A stretch of 64,000 bases of DNA from Planctomycetota bacterium (GCA_016779205.1 JADHOC010000001.1:124001-188000); one strand, 5' to 3'. Shown: positions 1 to 9,662, counted from the stretch's first letter. Program-made: numbers and translations. The notes: generated from the letters alone by a model not told the origin.

Positions 1-2
1 AG

Positions 3-677
3 AACGACACCTGGATCCGCATCGATGGCGGCACCTGGCAAAAGGCCTTCTCCAACATGCCCAGCAGCGTCGGCAACTGGACGTGGGAGACCCGCCTCTC
101 GCCCGGCGGCGGACAGCTGACCTACACCCTCTCACCCGGCCTCCACCGCGTCGAGTTCTCGGGCCGGTCCAACGGATTCAAGATGGACCGGGTGCACATC
201 TACCCCTCGTCCGTCGGCGGCACGAGCACCAACATCCCGGAGTCGCCCCAGCGCTTCGGAACCTCCTACTGCACCACGGTCGCCAACAGCACCGGAGTCG
301 TCTCCACGCTCGAGGCCATCGGCTCACCGATTGCTTCCCGCAACGACCTGACGCTCCACGGCATGGACCTACCGGTAAATTCGGTCGGTTACTTCGCCGT
401 CGCGAGGACGCAGTTCTTCTTCCCGAACCCGGGGGGAAGCACCGGCAACGTGTGCCTCGGGGCCAACATCGGTCGCTACCTCGGGACCGTCCTCACCACC
501 GATTCCGCGGGCCGTATTTCCATGCCCGTCAACCTCGCCGCGGTGCCCCAGCCCACCGGATCCCAGCCGACGCTCGCCGGAGAGACCTGGAATTTCCAGT
601 ACTGGCACCGAGACGTGAACTCGGGCGGCGGCACCACCTCCAATTTCAGCCGCGGTCTGGAAATCAACTTCGAGTGA
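3..677 (+). CDS. C-terminal part of a secreted planctomycete-type protein (5' end outside window)
   Basis: The frame is open from base 3 without a stop, so only about the last 224 residues are seen. The first ~65 residues (NDTW, IDGG, then FSGRSNGFKMDRVHIYP) look like the end of a beta-sandwich carbohydrate-binding-type domain found at the end of some glycosyl hydrolases and peptidases; this is pattern recognition, not a search result. The last ~140 residues (from RFGTSYC to NFSRGLEINFE, with two Cys, LTLHGMDLP and ETWNFQYWHRDVN) match a C-terminal module I know from many planctomycete extracellular proteins, where it ends the chain. No catalytic domain is visible. The first internal ATG at 57 is not a true start because coding signal continues upstream. 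A strong hairpin terminator follows the stop. Confidence 0.75.
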   Translation, partial: NDTWIRIDGGTWQKAFSNMPSSVGNWTWETRLSPGGGQLTYTLSPGLHRVEFSGRSNGFKMDRVHIYPSSVGGTSTNIPESPQRFGTSYCTTVANSTGVVSTLEAIGSPIASRNDLTLHGMDLPVNSVGYFAVARTQFFFPNPGGSTGNVCLGANIGRYLGTVLTTDSAGRISMPVNLAAVPQPTGSQPTLAGETWNFQYWHRDVNSGGGTTSNFSRGLEINFE

Positions 678-717
678 CCGGGACACCTGGGGCCGCGGCC
701 CCGGTCTGGAACAAGCG

Positions 718-744
718 GAGCCCGGCCCACTCAGGGCCGGGCTC
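718..744 (+). terminator. Intrinsic-type terminator hairpin after the secreted protein gene
   Basis: Perfect 11-bp GC-rich inverted repeat (718-728 with 734-744) and a 5-base loop, 40 bases after the stop of the first gene. The following bases are CGTCGTCTA rather than a clean T-run, as is usual in very GC-rich genomes. Confidence 0.7.
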
Positions 745-793
745 CGTCGTCTAAACTGGAGTAAGCCTCCCTCGCACCCGGGGGTACTAGGGC

Positions 794-1393
794 ATGGCAG
801 AGGTCACACAGTTACTCCAGGCGCTCAAGGCGGGCGACGACGCCAGCGATGAGCTGATCGAGGCCGTCTACGGCGAGCTGCGCAGGCTCGCCGCCACCAA
901 GCTCGCGAGGGAGAGGGGGCAAACCCTCCAGGCCACCGCGTTGGTGCACGAGGCCTGGATGCGCATCGCCGGGCCGCCGGAGCAGACGGGCGCCGCGCAG
1001 CTCCGCTTCGAAAACCGCGCCCACTTCCTCGGCGCGGCCGCCGAGGCCATGCGTCGGATCCTGATCGAGCGGGCGCGGCGCAGGCAGAGCCTCCGCCATG
1101 GCGGCGCCCACGGGCGAGTGGAGCTCGAACCCGACGCGCTCGTGGAGCTCCCGCCCACGACGGACCTGCTCGAGCTCGACGAGGCCCTCCAGCGACTCGC
1201 CGCCCTGGATCCCTCCTACGGGAAGCTGGTGGAGCTCCGGTTCTTCGCGGGCCTGTCGATCGTGGAGGCCGCCGAGGTCCTCGGCGTGTCACGGGCCACG
1301 GCCGATCGCAACTGGGCGTTCGCGCGGGCGTGGCTCTTCAAGGAGCTCAATGACTCCCGCGTTGGCGGCGCTGACAGGGACGGGGCCGAGTGA
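794..1393 (+). CDS. ECF-type RNA polymerase sigma factor (TIGR02999-like)
   Basis: 199 residues with the two-domain ECF layout. Region 2 spans about residues 5-100 (LVHEAWMRIAG at 50-60 and AHFLGAAAEAMRRILIERAR at 76-95, the region 2.3/2.4 helix). Region 4 spans about 128-185 (ALQRLAALDP, then the helix-turn-helix LSIVEAAEVLGVSRATADR at 154-172). This is the sigma subfamily that occurs in many copies in Planctomycetota, Acidobacteria and Myxococcota and is normally paired with a protein kinase. No anti-sigma gene is adjacent; the downstream kinase, which starts inside this gene's stop codon (GTGA overlap at 1390), is the probable partner. The start ATG lacks a clear Shine-Dalgarno sequence. 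Confidence 0.93.
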   Translation: MAEVTQLLQALKAGDDASDELIEAVYGELRRLAATKLARERGQTLQATALVHEAWMRIAGPPEQTGAAQLRFENRAHFLGAAAEAMRRILIERARRRQSLRHGGAHGRVELEPDALVELPPTTDLLELDEALQRLAALDPSYGKLVELRFFAGLSIVEAAEVLGVSRATADRNWAFARAWLFKELNDSRVGGADRDGAE

Positions 1394-4194
1394 CCGGGCA
1401 GCCGAGAGCGGGCGACCCCCGCCCATCCACGCCGGAGCCGAGCCTCCCCGCCCTCGAGCGGCTCTTCGCCGGCGCGCTGGATCGACCCGAAGGCCCGGCC
1501 AGGCGACGCTGGTTGAAGAACGCCGCCGGGCATGATCCTGATCTCATCGCGGAGGTCACCTCCCTCATCGAGGCCCACGAGGCCTCCACCGGTTTCCTCG
1601 AGTCGGGCGCGGTCGTGGAGTCCCCCGGGCAGGCGGCCGCCGAGGAGGTCAAGGTCGGCTCCACGGTGGGTCCCTATCGGCTGGACGAGGAGCTCGGCGA
1701 GGGGGGCTTCGGGGTGGTCTTCCGCGCGGTGCAGGAGGTCCCCCTGCGGCGGGAGGTGGCCCTGAAGGTCATCAAGCTGGGCATGGATACGCGCCAGGTG
1801 ATCGCGCGATTCGAGGCCGAGCGGCAGGCCCTCGCGCTCCTCGATCACCCGTCCATCGCGCGGGTCCTCGACGCCGGGGCGACGGAGCGGGGCCGGCCCT
1901 ACTTCGTCATGGACCTCGCGCCGGGGCAGCCCATCACGGCCTACTGCGATGCCCACCGGCTCTCGATCCGTGAGCGGATCGAGGTCTTCCTGGACCTGTG
2001 CGCCGCGATCCAACACGCCCACCAACGCGGCGTGATCCACCGCGACATCAAGCCGAGCAACGTGCTCGTGGTTCAGCTGGAGGGCAGCGCCGTCCCCAAG
2101 GTCATCGACTTTGGCATCGCCAAGGCGACCAGCTCGGACTTCGGCGGTGGGACGCTCTTCACGGAGATAGGCCAGGTCATCGGGACCCCGGTGTACATGA
2201 GCCCCGAGCAGGCCTCGGGGAGCTCGGACATCGACACCCGGACCGACGTCTACAGCCTCGGCGTCCTCCTGCACGAGCTGCTGACCGGCGAGACGCCGTT
2301 CTCCACGGAGGAGCTCCGGGAGCACGTGAGCGCTGGAGACATCGCCACCTTCCTCGCCGAGAGCATCCCGACCCCCATGGCCTCGAGGATCGACCCGAGC
2401 GCCGCGGCCACCGCGGAGCTCGGGCGGCTCCGGCGCTGCACCCCGACAGAGCTCCGTCGAAACCTGCGCGGGGACCTGGAGAACATCGTCCACTGCGCCC
2501 TCGCCCCCGAACGGGACCGGCGCTACGAGTCCGCCGCTGCCTTCGCGCGGGACCTGGACCGGCTCCTGGGGAACCGCCCCATCGAGGCGGCGCCGCCCTC
2601 CCCGGTCTACCGCACGGTGAAGTTCCTGCGCCGCCACCGGGTCGCCGCCATCGCGAGCGCCGCGGTCTTCGCCGCGCTCGTCACCGGCCTGGCGGTGGCC
2701 TTCCAATCCCTGAGCGCCCGCCGCGACCAGGCCGCGGTGCTCCGCGAGATCTTCTCCGCGACGCGTTACGCCGACGCACCTGACGAGGGAGGAGGCGAGG
2801 TGCGCGACATGCAGACGGCCGAGCTGGACCGCATGGTGACCCGCGCCTTCGGCGCCGACGACGCCATCCGCGTCGACGCCCTCGGGACCCTCGCCGACCG
2901 CCTCATCAGCGCAGGGCAGCTCGAGGCCGCCCTGGAGGCCCAAAGCGCCGCGCTCATCGCCGCCCGGTCCATCCACGGTGACGCCTCCATCCAGGCGGCC
3001 AGGCAGCAGGCTGCCCTGGGCCTGCTGCATGCGCGACGGGGGGATCGGATGCCGGCACGCAAGGAGCTACTCGCGGCGCTCAGCCTCGACCGCACCCTCG
3101 CGAGCACCCCCTCCAACGTGCTCCACCAGGCGCGGCTCGAGCTGGCCGAGATCCTCGAGGATTCAGGGGACCGAGAGGGGGCGATCACGCTCCTGGAGGA
3201 GGCGGACCTGATCGCCGCGACGGTCGAGGCCGGCGATGGGAGCCTGCGCATCGAGGCGCTCGAGAAGCTCGTCGCCCTCGCCCGCCGGACCGGGGACGTG
3301 GACCGGACCAAGGCCATCTTCGACCGGCTCATCGAGCAGTACGGACGCCGCTACGCCGAGGACAGCGCCTTCCTCGTGAGCCGCTACGTCGAGTACGCCA
3401 CCTGGCTCGCCAGCGTGGGACTCGCCGAGGAGGCCTCCCTGCCACTGGACGTCGCCCTCGACTCCCTTGACCGCACCGCGGCGCCGCCCATCGGTCTCCT
3501 GTTCGACACCCTCTCCACGCTCAACCGGGTCTACGCCCAGGACCCCTCCCTCGCCAGCGACAGCGCCGCGCGCGCGAGCCTCAACCGCGAGGTCGAGATC
3601 GCGCGGGAGCGCTTCTCCCCCGGGGCCACCGACTACCTCGACACCCTGGCCCGCTGCGCGGCGGACTTCCAGCGTCGGGGCGACATCGGGAGGTCCACCG
3701 AGCTCCTCAACGAACGCTTCGAGCGGTTCGAGGCGTTGACGGGCGCGAACCAGCTCGCCGAGGCGACCCAGCGAGCCCGCACCGACCTGGCCGAGGAGCT
3801 GCTGAAGCGAGCGGACGCCGTCCGCCGCCAGAGCGGACTCCCCCTGGCCACCTACCGCGCTGCCCGACAGGCGGCGGAGCTCGTGGCGCCCTACTTCCCG
3901 GGCAATCGCAATCACCTCGAGACCCGGCTGGTCCTTGCCACCCGGACGGGCGAGTTCTCCCAGATGCTCTCCCTGCTCGAGGAGTTCGAGCGCGCGAGCG
4001 GCGTCACTGGCATGCACCCGCTCACCCTGGCCATGCAGGCCATCGCGTTCCACCAGACCCCTGCCACCCAGCGCCTCGCGCGCCAGACCCTGAGCCGGGC
4101 TCAGGAGCTGGCGAGGCGGCCCGAGTTCGTCTCCCTCCCGGGCCTTCAGGAGGCCCTCGAGTGGGCCGCCGAGACGATCTACGGCGGCGGCTAG
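1390..4194 (+). CDS. Membrane serine/threonine protein kinase with C-terminal repeat region
   Basis: 934 residues with GTG start overlapping the sigma gene stop by 4 bases, so the two are translationally coupled. Kinase domain about 95-395: glycine loop GEGGFG (103-108), VALK lysine K126, HRDIKPSN (217-224) and DFG (240-242) are all intact, so it should be active. A single transmembrane helix lies at about 416-438. The ~495 residues after it, rich in Ala/Leu/Glu helices with paired-helix periodicity, look like degenerate TPRs and would lie outside the cytoplasm. This matches kinases known to be encoded beside TIGR02999 sigma factors; likely roles are phosphorylating the sigma factor or a shared target in response to an envelope signal (inference). 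The N-terminal 90 residues are an acidic helical segment also common in this family. Confidence 0.92.
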   Translation: MTGQPRAGDPRPSTPEPSLPALERLFAGALDRPEGPARRRWLKNAAGHDPDLIAEVTSLIEAHEASTGFLESGAVVESPGQAAAEEVKVGSTVGPYRLDEELGEGGFGVVFRAVQEVPLRREVALKVIKLGMDTRQVIARFEAERQALALLDHPSIARVLDAGATERGRPYFVMDLAPGQPITAYCDAHRLSIRERIEVFLDLCAAIQHAHQRGVIHRDIKPSNVLVVQLEGSAVPKVIDFGIAKATSSDFGGGTLFTEIGQVIGTPVYMSPEQASGSSDIDTRTDVYSLGVLLHELLTGETPFSTEELREHVSAGDIATFLAESIPTPMASRIDPSAAATAELGRLRRCTPTELRRNLRGDLENIVHCALAPERDRRYESAAAFARDLDRLLGNRPIEAAPPSPVYRTVKFLRRHRVAAIASAAVFAALVTGLAVAFQSLSARRDQAAVLREIFSATRYADAPDEGGGEVRDMQTAELDRMVTRAFGADDAIRVDALGTLADRLISAGQLEAALEAQSAALIAARSIHGDASIQAARQQAALGLLHARRGDRMPARKELLAALSLDRTLASTPSNVLHQARLELAEILEDSGDREGAITLLEEADLIAATVEAGDGSLRIEALEKLVALARRTGDVDRTKAIFDRLIEQYGRRYAEDSAFLVSRYVEYATWLASVGLAEEASLPLDVALDSLDRTAAPPIGLLFDTLSTLNRVYAQDPSLASDSAARASLNREVEIARERFSPGATDYLDTLARCAADFQRRGDIGRSTELLNERFERFEALTGANQLAEATQRARTDLAEELLKRADAVRRQSGLPLATYRAARQAAELVAPYFPGNRNHLETRLVLATRTGEFSQMLSLLEEFERASGVTGMHPLTLAMQAIAFHQTPATQRLARQTLSRAQELARRPEFVSLPGLQEALEWAAETIYGGG

Positions 4195-4201
4195 CGCCGC
4201 C
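4183..4201. terminator. Bidirectional hairpin enclosing both convergent stop codons
   Basis: Perfect 7-bp inverted repeat (4183-4189 with 4195-4201) whose 5-base loop GCTAG contains the TAG stop of the plus-strand kinase (4192-4194) and the TAG stop of the minus-strand gene (4191-4193). Could act as a shared terminator; no T-run on either side. Confidence 0.45.
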
Positions 4202-5813
4202 CGGGCGCGGGGGACGCCACCGAGAACCCCGCGGCCTCGAAGCGCGCCGCGAGGTCCCTCCGTACGAGGAGGTTCACGTGGCCACCGGGGACGGGATAGC
4301 TCGCCCCGAGGTAGGCCGCGTCGAGCGCCTCAGCGAGCTCCCTGGGGAGGAACGGAGCCCCCGCGAACTGGTCCGCGATCCTGGGGTCGGAGAGCGCTGG
4401 GATGAGGGGGACAGTGGCGAGCGCCGCAGGGCGGACGCCCACAGGGTCGAGGTGCATGGCCCCCACGCGCCGCTCCAGGGCCAACCCCACCGCGTCCCTT
4501 CCGAACTTCACCTGGCCCGGGGCCGGCGTCGCGGCCACCTCGGAGTCGGTAAGGCCCGTGAGGTCCATGACCCGCAGCTCTGGGCGGAACCACCTCACCC
4601 GCTGCAGGTGGCGATGGGCCAGGACCTCCGGGCCCAGCGCCTCCGCAGCCGCCTCGAGCGCGCCCTGCTCCGACTGGAACACCTCCAGCCCCGCGGGGCC
4701 ACCGCGGGCTCCCTCGAGCCGCTCCATCGCCGGCGGCCCCACCTGGCCAACCCCGACCACAGCCACGATCTGGAGCAGCGCGGCCAGCCAGCCCAAGGCC
4801 ACCCCGTGGCCCGGGGCCCCCTTAAGGCTGGAGAGGCCGAGCCAGAGAGGAATGCCAACCGGCAGGGCCAGTCGTGCCCCGGCGTAGCTGTCGCCGCCCG
4901 AGCCCACCAGGACCGTCACGGCGAGCCCGGCGAGCCCAACCGCCGTCCAGCAGGGCGCCAGGCCCCTCGCTCCCCCGTCCTCCCGCTCCGCCCCTGCCTG
5001 GCGGCCGACGATCACAGCCAGGATGGCCAGCGCGAGACCGCCTGGGCTCAGGAGCCAGTCGAAGACATAGGTGCTCCCATCCATCCACTCCTGCAGCAAG
5101 TCGTCCGAGCGCTTGGCCCGATAGGTGTTCGGGAGCCAGTCCCCGAACCGAAGCCACCGATAGACGGTGACGGGAAGGAGGATGAGCGCGGCGGCCACGG
5201 CGTGCCCCCGGAGGCCCCGCTGCCGGGGAGAACCAAGGGCCAGCCAGCTGGCCCCCAGCCCCAGGAGGACCCCCTCCGGCCGGATCCAGGCCAGCGCGGC
5301 CCCCCAGGCGATCGCCCGCCGCGGAGCCCGCTCCATCGCCGCGGCGACCGTCAGCAGCCACAGGAGGGCAAAGACCGGGCCCTCGAGGCGGTAGGTGGCG
5401 CTCTCCAGAAGGCCGGGCGTTCCGATGAGCCCCAACGCGCAGACCACCCGAAGACGCCCATCCTCCACCGAGGCGGAGAGCCAGCGGACGCTCACCACCA
5501 CGAAGATCAGGACCTCCACGAGGGAGAGCCAACCGGCCCACCGAAGCGGGTCCTGGCCGCCCGCTGCCACCAGGAGGGCCATCTTGAGCAACACATCCGC
5601 CGGGCTGGTGCAGGAGTCCACCGGCGCGGGTGACCAGGCCCCCTGGTCCACATCCCCGAGGGACCGCCGCGCCTCGGTGAGCACCACGAAGACGTCGTCC
5701 AGGCTCCCCGCCGGGGGGGCCACCGCAAGCAGGCCCATGGCGGCCACCGCCACGCCGAGGGCGAGGGCCACGGAGGTCAGGACCCGGCCAGGCCGATGGG
5801 ATGCACGCTCCAT
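4191..5813 (-). CDS. Polytopic membrane protein, GT-C type glycosyltransferase-like
   Basis: About 540 residues from the ATG at 5813 (MERASHRPG, followed at once by a transmembrane helix); an upstream in-frame ATG at 5966 would add 51 Arg/Gly-rich residues with no coding character. Roughly nine hydrophobic segments fill the first two thirds. Early acidic residues (DDVF) and the motif FGDWLPNTYRAK in the middle resemble the loop motifs of polyprenyl-phosphate-sugar-dependent GT-C enzymes such as mycobacterial AftB (family G-x-PLPNT-x-YAK). The C-terminal soluble part contains RVMDLTGLTD, which also recurs in that group. Donor and acceptor cannot be told. The gene converges on the kinase gene with a 4-base overlap. 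Confidence 0.6.
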   Translation of the reverse strand: MERASHRPGRVLTSVALALGVAVAAMGLLAVAPPAGSLDDVFVVLTEARRSLGDVDQGAWSPAPVDSCTSPADVLLKMALLVAAGGQDPLRWAGWLSLVEVLIFVVVSVRWLSASVEDGRLRVVCALGLIGTPGLLESATYRLEGPVFALLWLLTVAAAMERAPRRAIAWGAALAWIRPEGVLLGLGASWLALGSPRQRGLRGHAVAAALILLPVTVYRWLRFGDWLPNTYRAKRSDDLLQEWMDGSTYVFDWLLSPGGLALAILAVIVGRQAGAEREDGGARGLAPCWTAVGLAGLAVTVLVGSGGDSYAGARLALPVGIPLWLGLSSLKGAPGHGVALGWLAALLQIVAVVGVGQVGPPAMERLEGARGGPAGLEVFQSEQGALEAAAEALGPEVLAHRHLQRVRWFRPELRVMDLTGLTDSEVAATPAPGQVKFGRDAVGLALERRVGAMHLDPVGVRPAALATVPLIPALSDPRIADQFAGAPFLPRELAEALDAAYLGASYPVPGGHVNLLVRRDLAARFEAAGFSVASPAPGRR

Positions 5814-6172
5814 GGGGCCCCATTCTGCGGTCCAGGGAGTTCGACACGAAGGGCTGCCCCAGGAACAGGCCTCGCCTCGGCCACCCCCCGGGCGTCTGGA
5901 TGTGCGAATCCGCACGACCAGGCGCTCCCCGGTGCCCCGGACCGTGCTTTCCCGGCGGGAGTCCATGCCCTCGGCGTTGCCTCTGCTGGGCCCTGCACCT
6001 AACCTTTAGGCGCACGCCCGTCGCGCAGTGGCCCCCGTTCCGGTCGGAACGGGGTTTGCTGATGTGTGGCACCTGCGATTGAAGCTGAATCAGCCCTCCC
6101 ACCCGGAGGATCCGGCCCCCCAGGGCCCTGGTGAGGCATCGATCGCCACCCTCAATCCGATCTCGATCTTCG
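5814..6172. other. Divergent intergenic region with a palindromic hairpin
   Basis: 359 bases between two divergent genes, so promoters for both should lie here; no convincing -35/-10 pair was recognised. The one clear element is a 9-bp perfect inverted repeat at 6033-6041/6046-6054 (CCCCGTTCC, loop GGTC) followed by TTT on the plus strand. It may be a terminator-like attenuator or a protein-binding palindrome upstream of the lipoprotein gene. Confidence 0.45.
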
Positions 6173-9100
6173 ATGACTGCACGGACCCCCCTCCCCCGAT
6201 TCCAGCCTGCGACCCCTCTCCGCCTGACTCAGGCGGTGGCCTCGGTCGCCGTCCTGGCCTTCGCGGGCTGCAACTCGACGACCTCGCCCGACCAGCAGAC
6301 CACCCCCGCTGGAACGCTTGAGACCAAGCCCGACGGCGACTTCTACCTGGTCGACGACAACTTCAATGGCGAGGCCGTGCAGGTCCGGATCGCGCGCCAG
6401 TACTACGGGCGCCTGGTCGACATCGTGGCCTTCGAGGACGCGGGGCTGACCCAGAGGACCACGGTCTTCGAGGAGTTCGTGGTGAACCCGAAGTCCGAGA
6501 GCGGCTGGCCCCTGCCGGACTACCAGCTCGAGACCAACCCGGTGACGGGCAAGCAGACCCTGGTGATCTACCGCAACTTCGCGGACGAGACCCCCGGCGG
6601 AGGTCGCGAGGAGTTCCTCTCTCTGCTGAGCCTCGCCGAGTCCGGCGTGCGTCCGATCGCCGACAACGGGTTCGTGGGCGCCGGCACCTACTCCATGGTC
6701 CCGCGCAACGCGGCGATCGTCGTGGTCTTCGATGACCTGATCGACCCCTCCACCATCAACAACCAGTCGGTGCGGCTGCTGGTGGGCGAGCCGACCATCA
6801 TCCCCTTCGAGGCGCGCATCTTCCCCGACCCGAACTACGGCGGGATCGCCGATCACGACGGCCAGCCGGGGCTTGAGTTCTATTCCACCCGCCTGATCGT
6901 GGACCCTGCGGTCAGCGAGATCGAGTCTTTCAACAGCGACCCCACGGTCGCCGTCAACACGATCGGCTTCCCCGCCAGCAACGAGGCGAACCTCGCCAAC
7001 GTCGAGCTCCGGTTCCCCACGGTTGAGCTCGCCGGCCAGCAGCAGCCGCTGCTCCAGAACCCCACCGAGCATCCCATCACCAGCGTCTCGAACGGCACCT
7101 TCGACTTCGGTTCGCCGGGTCGCGAGGTCGTCCGGGCCTTCCGCTCGGGTGGCGAGTCGGCGATCACCAACGACCCCTCCAACGGCTTCCTCCCCGACGA
7201 GACGGACCCGACCCTGATCGGAAGCCTGTCCGCCGTGCTCCTGGACACGCCGACGTCGATCCCCGGGCCCGACCCCCTGATCTTCAACCTCTCGCGGGTG
7301 CAGTTCATCTCCACCAGCTGCGCCCAGGCACCGGCCGTGGGCGACCTGATCAGCCAGGGGCCGTACTTCGCCGAGGTCCTGAACAACACCTCCGTGTCCT
7401 CCGGCGGCCTCGCCCAGAACGTCCAGGTCCGCCTGGTCGCGTTCCCGCCGTCCTTCGACCCCATCCAGTTCGAGACGATCCTGGGTCCGATCCAGTACAT
7501 CGTGCCCTTCATCCCCGCCGAGGACGGCTCTCGCTCCGAGTGCTTCGTGAGCGTCTCCCCCGCGGCCCCGGACCCCAACTCGCCGGTCACGAACGTGGCC
7601 CCGGGCGCGACCTACCGGTTCCGCTTCAGCGAGGCGATCGACCCGAATCTGTTCGAGCCCTACGAGTCCTTCCGACTCCTCCGCAGCGACCCGAACGACC
7701 CCCTCGCCCAGACACCGACGCCCGCCGGTGACTTCATTCCTGGCGTGGTGCGGAACAGCACCTCGCTGCAGGAGTTCCGGTTCGAGCCCGAGCTGCCCCT
7801 CTCCCACAGCCAGGGGGACGCCGAGTCCTACTTCCTTGACTTCCCCGGCGGCGACCGCACGCCCAGGGACCTCGCCGGCAACCCGGTGACCGGGCTCCTC
7901 TCGCCCATCGAGATCGAGCTCGACGCCGCAGCCCCCGACGCACCCACCGGCGGCCGCGTCGTTCGGTTCGAGTCCACCGACGAGGAGGCGCCCTTCGGTG
8001 ACCCCCTCTCGCCCAACGTCATTGACACCTTCGAGAAGCCGGAGTGGTTCGGCCAGATCGTCTTCGATCTCGACCGCGGCCGCGTCCGGGGCCGCCCGGT
8101 GGTCCGCACCCAGGTGGTCTGCAGCCAGAACAACGAGGTGGTCGCCGCCATGCAGCCCGGCGTCGGCACCACCCTGCCGCTCAGCCCCTACGGCGCGCGG
8201 ACCCAGATCCTCTGGCGCTACATCGACTTCGGGGACGACCTCCCGTTCACCCGGGACAACGACGTCGCCCAGGACCTCAACTTCGCCCAGCTCAACCTGG
8301 ACGTGGAGGGCGTCTCGCTGAGCCCCCTTGGCGGCAACCCGGTCTTCGAGAGCTACCCGGAGTTCCAGATGTCGATGGCCCACGCCCAGAACCTCCCCGA
8401 CGAGGTGATCGACCCGATCACTGGCGCGCTCATCCTGCCCAACTCGGGCATCGGCAACACCTTCGACGCCAACGTGGTGGATGGCTCCACGGACCCGCTG
8501 CGTGAGGTCCACCCCCGCGCGAACGGTTACACCATCAACCCCGGTGACCAGAGCATCGCGGCGGACGGCACTTCGCTCATCCCGACGCCCATGAACCAGG
8601 GAGTCCCGGATAGCCAGAAGAAGTACTACACCTGGCGCGACACCGGCATCCGTGCCCGCGGTGGCTTCAACGGGGGCGGCGCGCCGCTCTTCCGCCAGGC
8701 GCAGATCACCGGCGTCCAGCCCCTCGCCGAGCTCGAGACCATGATGGGCCCCGACTGCAACCAGCCGGGGGACGCCAACCCGTTCTACCTCGTGGAGGAG
8801 ATCCGCACCGTCGGCCTGCCGCTGCTGGTCGAGTTCCGCTGCTACCCCACCGGCAACGCCACCACGAGCAACATCTTCGCCCACCAGCTCGCCCACACCT
8901 CGACCCTCCCCGGCTTCCGCGCTTACTCCGCGGGCGGTCGTGACGAGAGCGGGCAGCTGTTCACGGTGAACCCCGACTCCGAGAGCCTCGCCAACGGCGG
9001 CTTCGACCCGACCTCGATGCCCGCGGGCGCGCCGCTCCCCGGCGTGGACAACGCCCTCTACTTCGGCGCCCTGGACCTGGTGGTCCGGGTCAGCCGGGCG

Positions 9101-9568
9101 CACTCGCTCTTCTACGAGGCCCTTGACCCGCTGGGGATCGGCGCCTTCTCGGCCCCAAGCTTCGCCCAGCCGGTGATCTTCCCCGAGGTCCAGCCCCAGG
9201 GCACGAGCGTCGACTTCGCCTTCCGCGGCGCCATCACGATCATCGCCATCGCCGGCGAGGACGCCAGCCGCCAGGACGCCTACGGCGACTTCTACCAGAC
9301 GAAGCCGATCAACTACACGCCCAGCATCGCGGAGGACCCCACCATCGAGCTGCGCGGCAACGCGTCCTGCTGGGATGGCTCCTTCAGCTACGAGGTCGCC
9401 GACCAGAACGGGCTGACCGGCTTCCTCAACAACGACGACAGCTGGAAGACCGACGTCAGCGACATCACCGGCGCCCGCTTCGTGCAGGTGCGGATGTCCT
9501 TCATCAGCAACGCAGCCACCGGGCTCGTCCCCGAGGTCGCCGCCCTGGGCCTCTCCTGGCAGGAGTGA
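6173..9568 (+). CDS. Large lipoprotein with bacterial Ig-like domains
   Basis: 1131 residues from the ATG at 6173; an upstream in-frame ATG at 6131 would give a longer, less typical leader. Signal peptide with lipobox LAFAGC, acylated Cys at residue 33. The rest is beta-rich, acidic and Asp/Pro/Asn-rich. Two segments (YSMVPRNAAIVVVFDDLIDP near 185-205 and GATYRFRFSEAIDP near 480-495) have the 'P-x3-I-x-V-x-F-D/S-x-x-I-D-P' signature of SbsA/Big_5 Ig-like domains. No enzyme motif was found. Large lipoproteins with Big_5 repeats are frequent in Planctomycetota; the function is unknown, presumably outer-membrane or envelope-surface. The gene stands alone and is followed by a strong terminator. 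Confidence 0.8.
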   Translation: MTARTPLPRFQPATPLRLTQAVASVAVLAFAGCNSTTSPDQQTTPAGTLETKPDGDFYLVDDNFNGEAVQVRIARQYYGRLVDIVAFEDAGLTQRTTVFEEFVVNPKSESGWPLPDYQLETNPVTGKQTLVIYRNFADETPGGGREEFLSLLSLAESGVRPIADNGFVGAGTYSMVPRNAAIVVVFDDLIDPSTINNQSVRLLVGEPTIIPFEARIFPDPNYGGIADHDGQPGLEFYSTRLIVDPAVSEIESFNSDPTVAVNTIGFPASNEANLANVELRFPTVELAGQQQPLLQNPTEHPITSVSNGTFDFGSPGREVVRAFRSGGESAITNDPSNGFLPDETDPTLIGSLSAVLLDTPTSIPGPDPLIFNLSRVQFISTSCAQAPAVGDLISQGPYFAEVLNNTSVSSGGLAQNVQVRLVAFPPSFDPIQFETILGPIQYIVPFIPAEDGSRSECFVSVSPAAPDPNSPVTNVAPGATYRFRFSEAIDPNLFEPYESFRLLRSDPNDPLAQTPTPAGDFIPGVVRNSTSLQEFRFEPELPLSHSQGDAESYFLDFPGGDRTPRDLAGNPVTGLLSPIEIELDAAAPDAPTGGRVVRFESTDEEAPFGDPLSPNVIDTFEKPEWFGQIVFDLDRGRVRGRPVVRTQVVCSQNNEVVAAMQPGVGTTLPLSPYGARTQILWRYIDFGDDLPFTRDNDVAQDLNFAQLNLDVEGVSLSPLGGNPVFESYPEFQMSMAHAQNLPDEVIDPITGALILPNSGIGNTFDANVVDGSTDPLREVHPRANGYTINPGDQSIAADGTSLIPTPMNQGVPDSQKKYYTWRDTGIRARGGFNGGGAPLFRQAQITGVQPLAELETMMGPDCNQPGDANPFYLVEEIRTVGLPLLVEFRCYPTGNATTSNIFAHQLAHTSTLPGFRAYSAGGRDESGQLFTVNPDSESLANGGFDPTSMPAGAPLPGVDNALYFGALDLVVRVSRAHSLFYEALDPLGIGAFSAPSFAQPVIFPEVQPQGTSVDFAFRGAITIIAIAGEDASRQDAYGDFYQTKPINYTPSIAEDPTIELRGNASCWDGSFSYEVADQNGLTGFLNNDDSWKTDVSDITGARFVQVRMSFISNAATGLVPEVAALGLSWQE

Positions 9569-9594
9569 CCCCGCCCCCGGTCTGAGGGTCACTG

Positions 9595-9662
9595 TCCCGC
9601 CCTGGGGCGGGATCCAGGAACGAGGCCCCGCGACGCACCCCCAGGTGCATCGCGGGGCCTCG
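9595..9662 (+). terminator. Double hairpin terminator after the large lipoprotein
   Basis: A first 8-bp hairpin (9595-9602/9605-9612) is followed by a long 19-bp stem with one mismatch (9621-9639 with 9644-9662) and a 4-base loop. It ends in CGTCC rather than a T-run. The size of the second stem makes termination very likely. Confidence 0.75.

Noticed and set aside
1216..3030. 604-codon minus-strand open frame across the sigma and kinase genes
   Set aside because: Antisense to intact kinase motifs; typical high-GC shadow.
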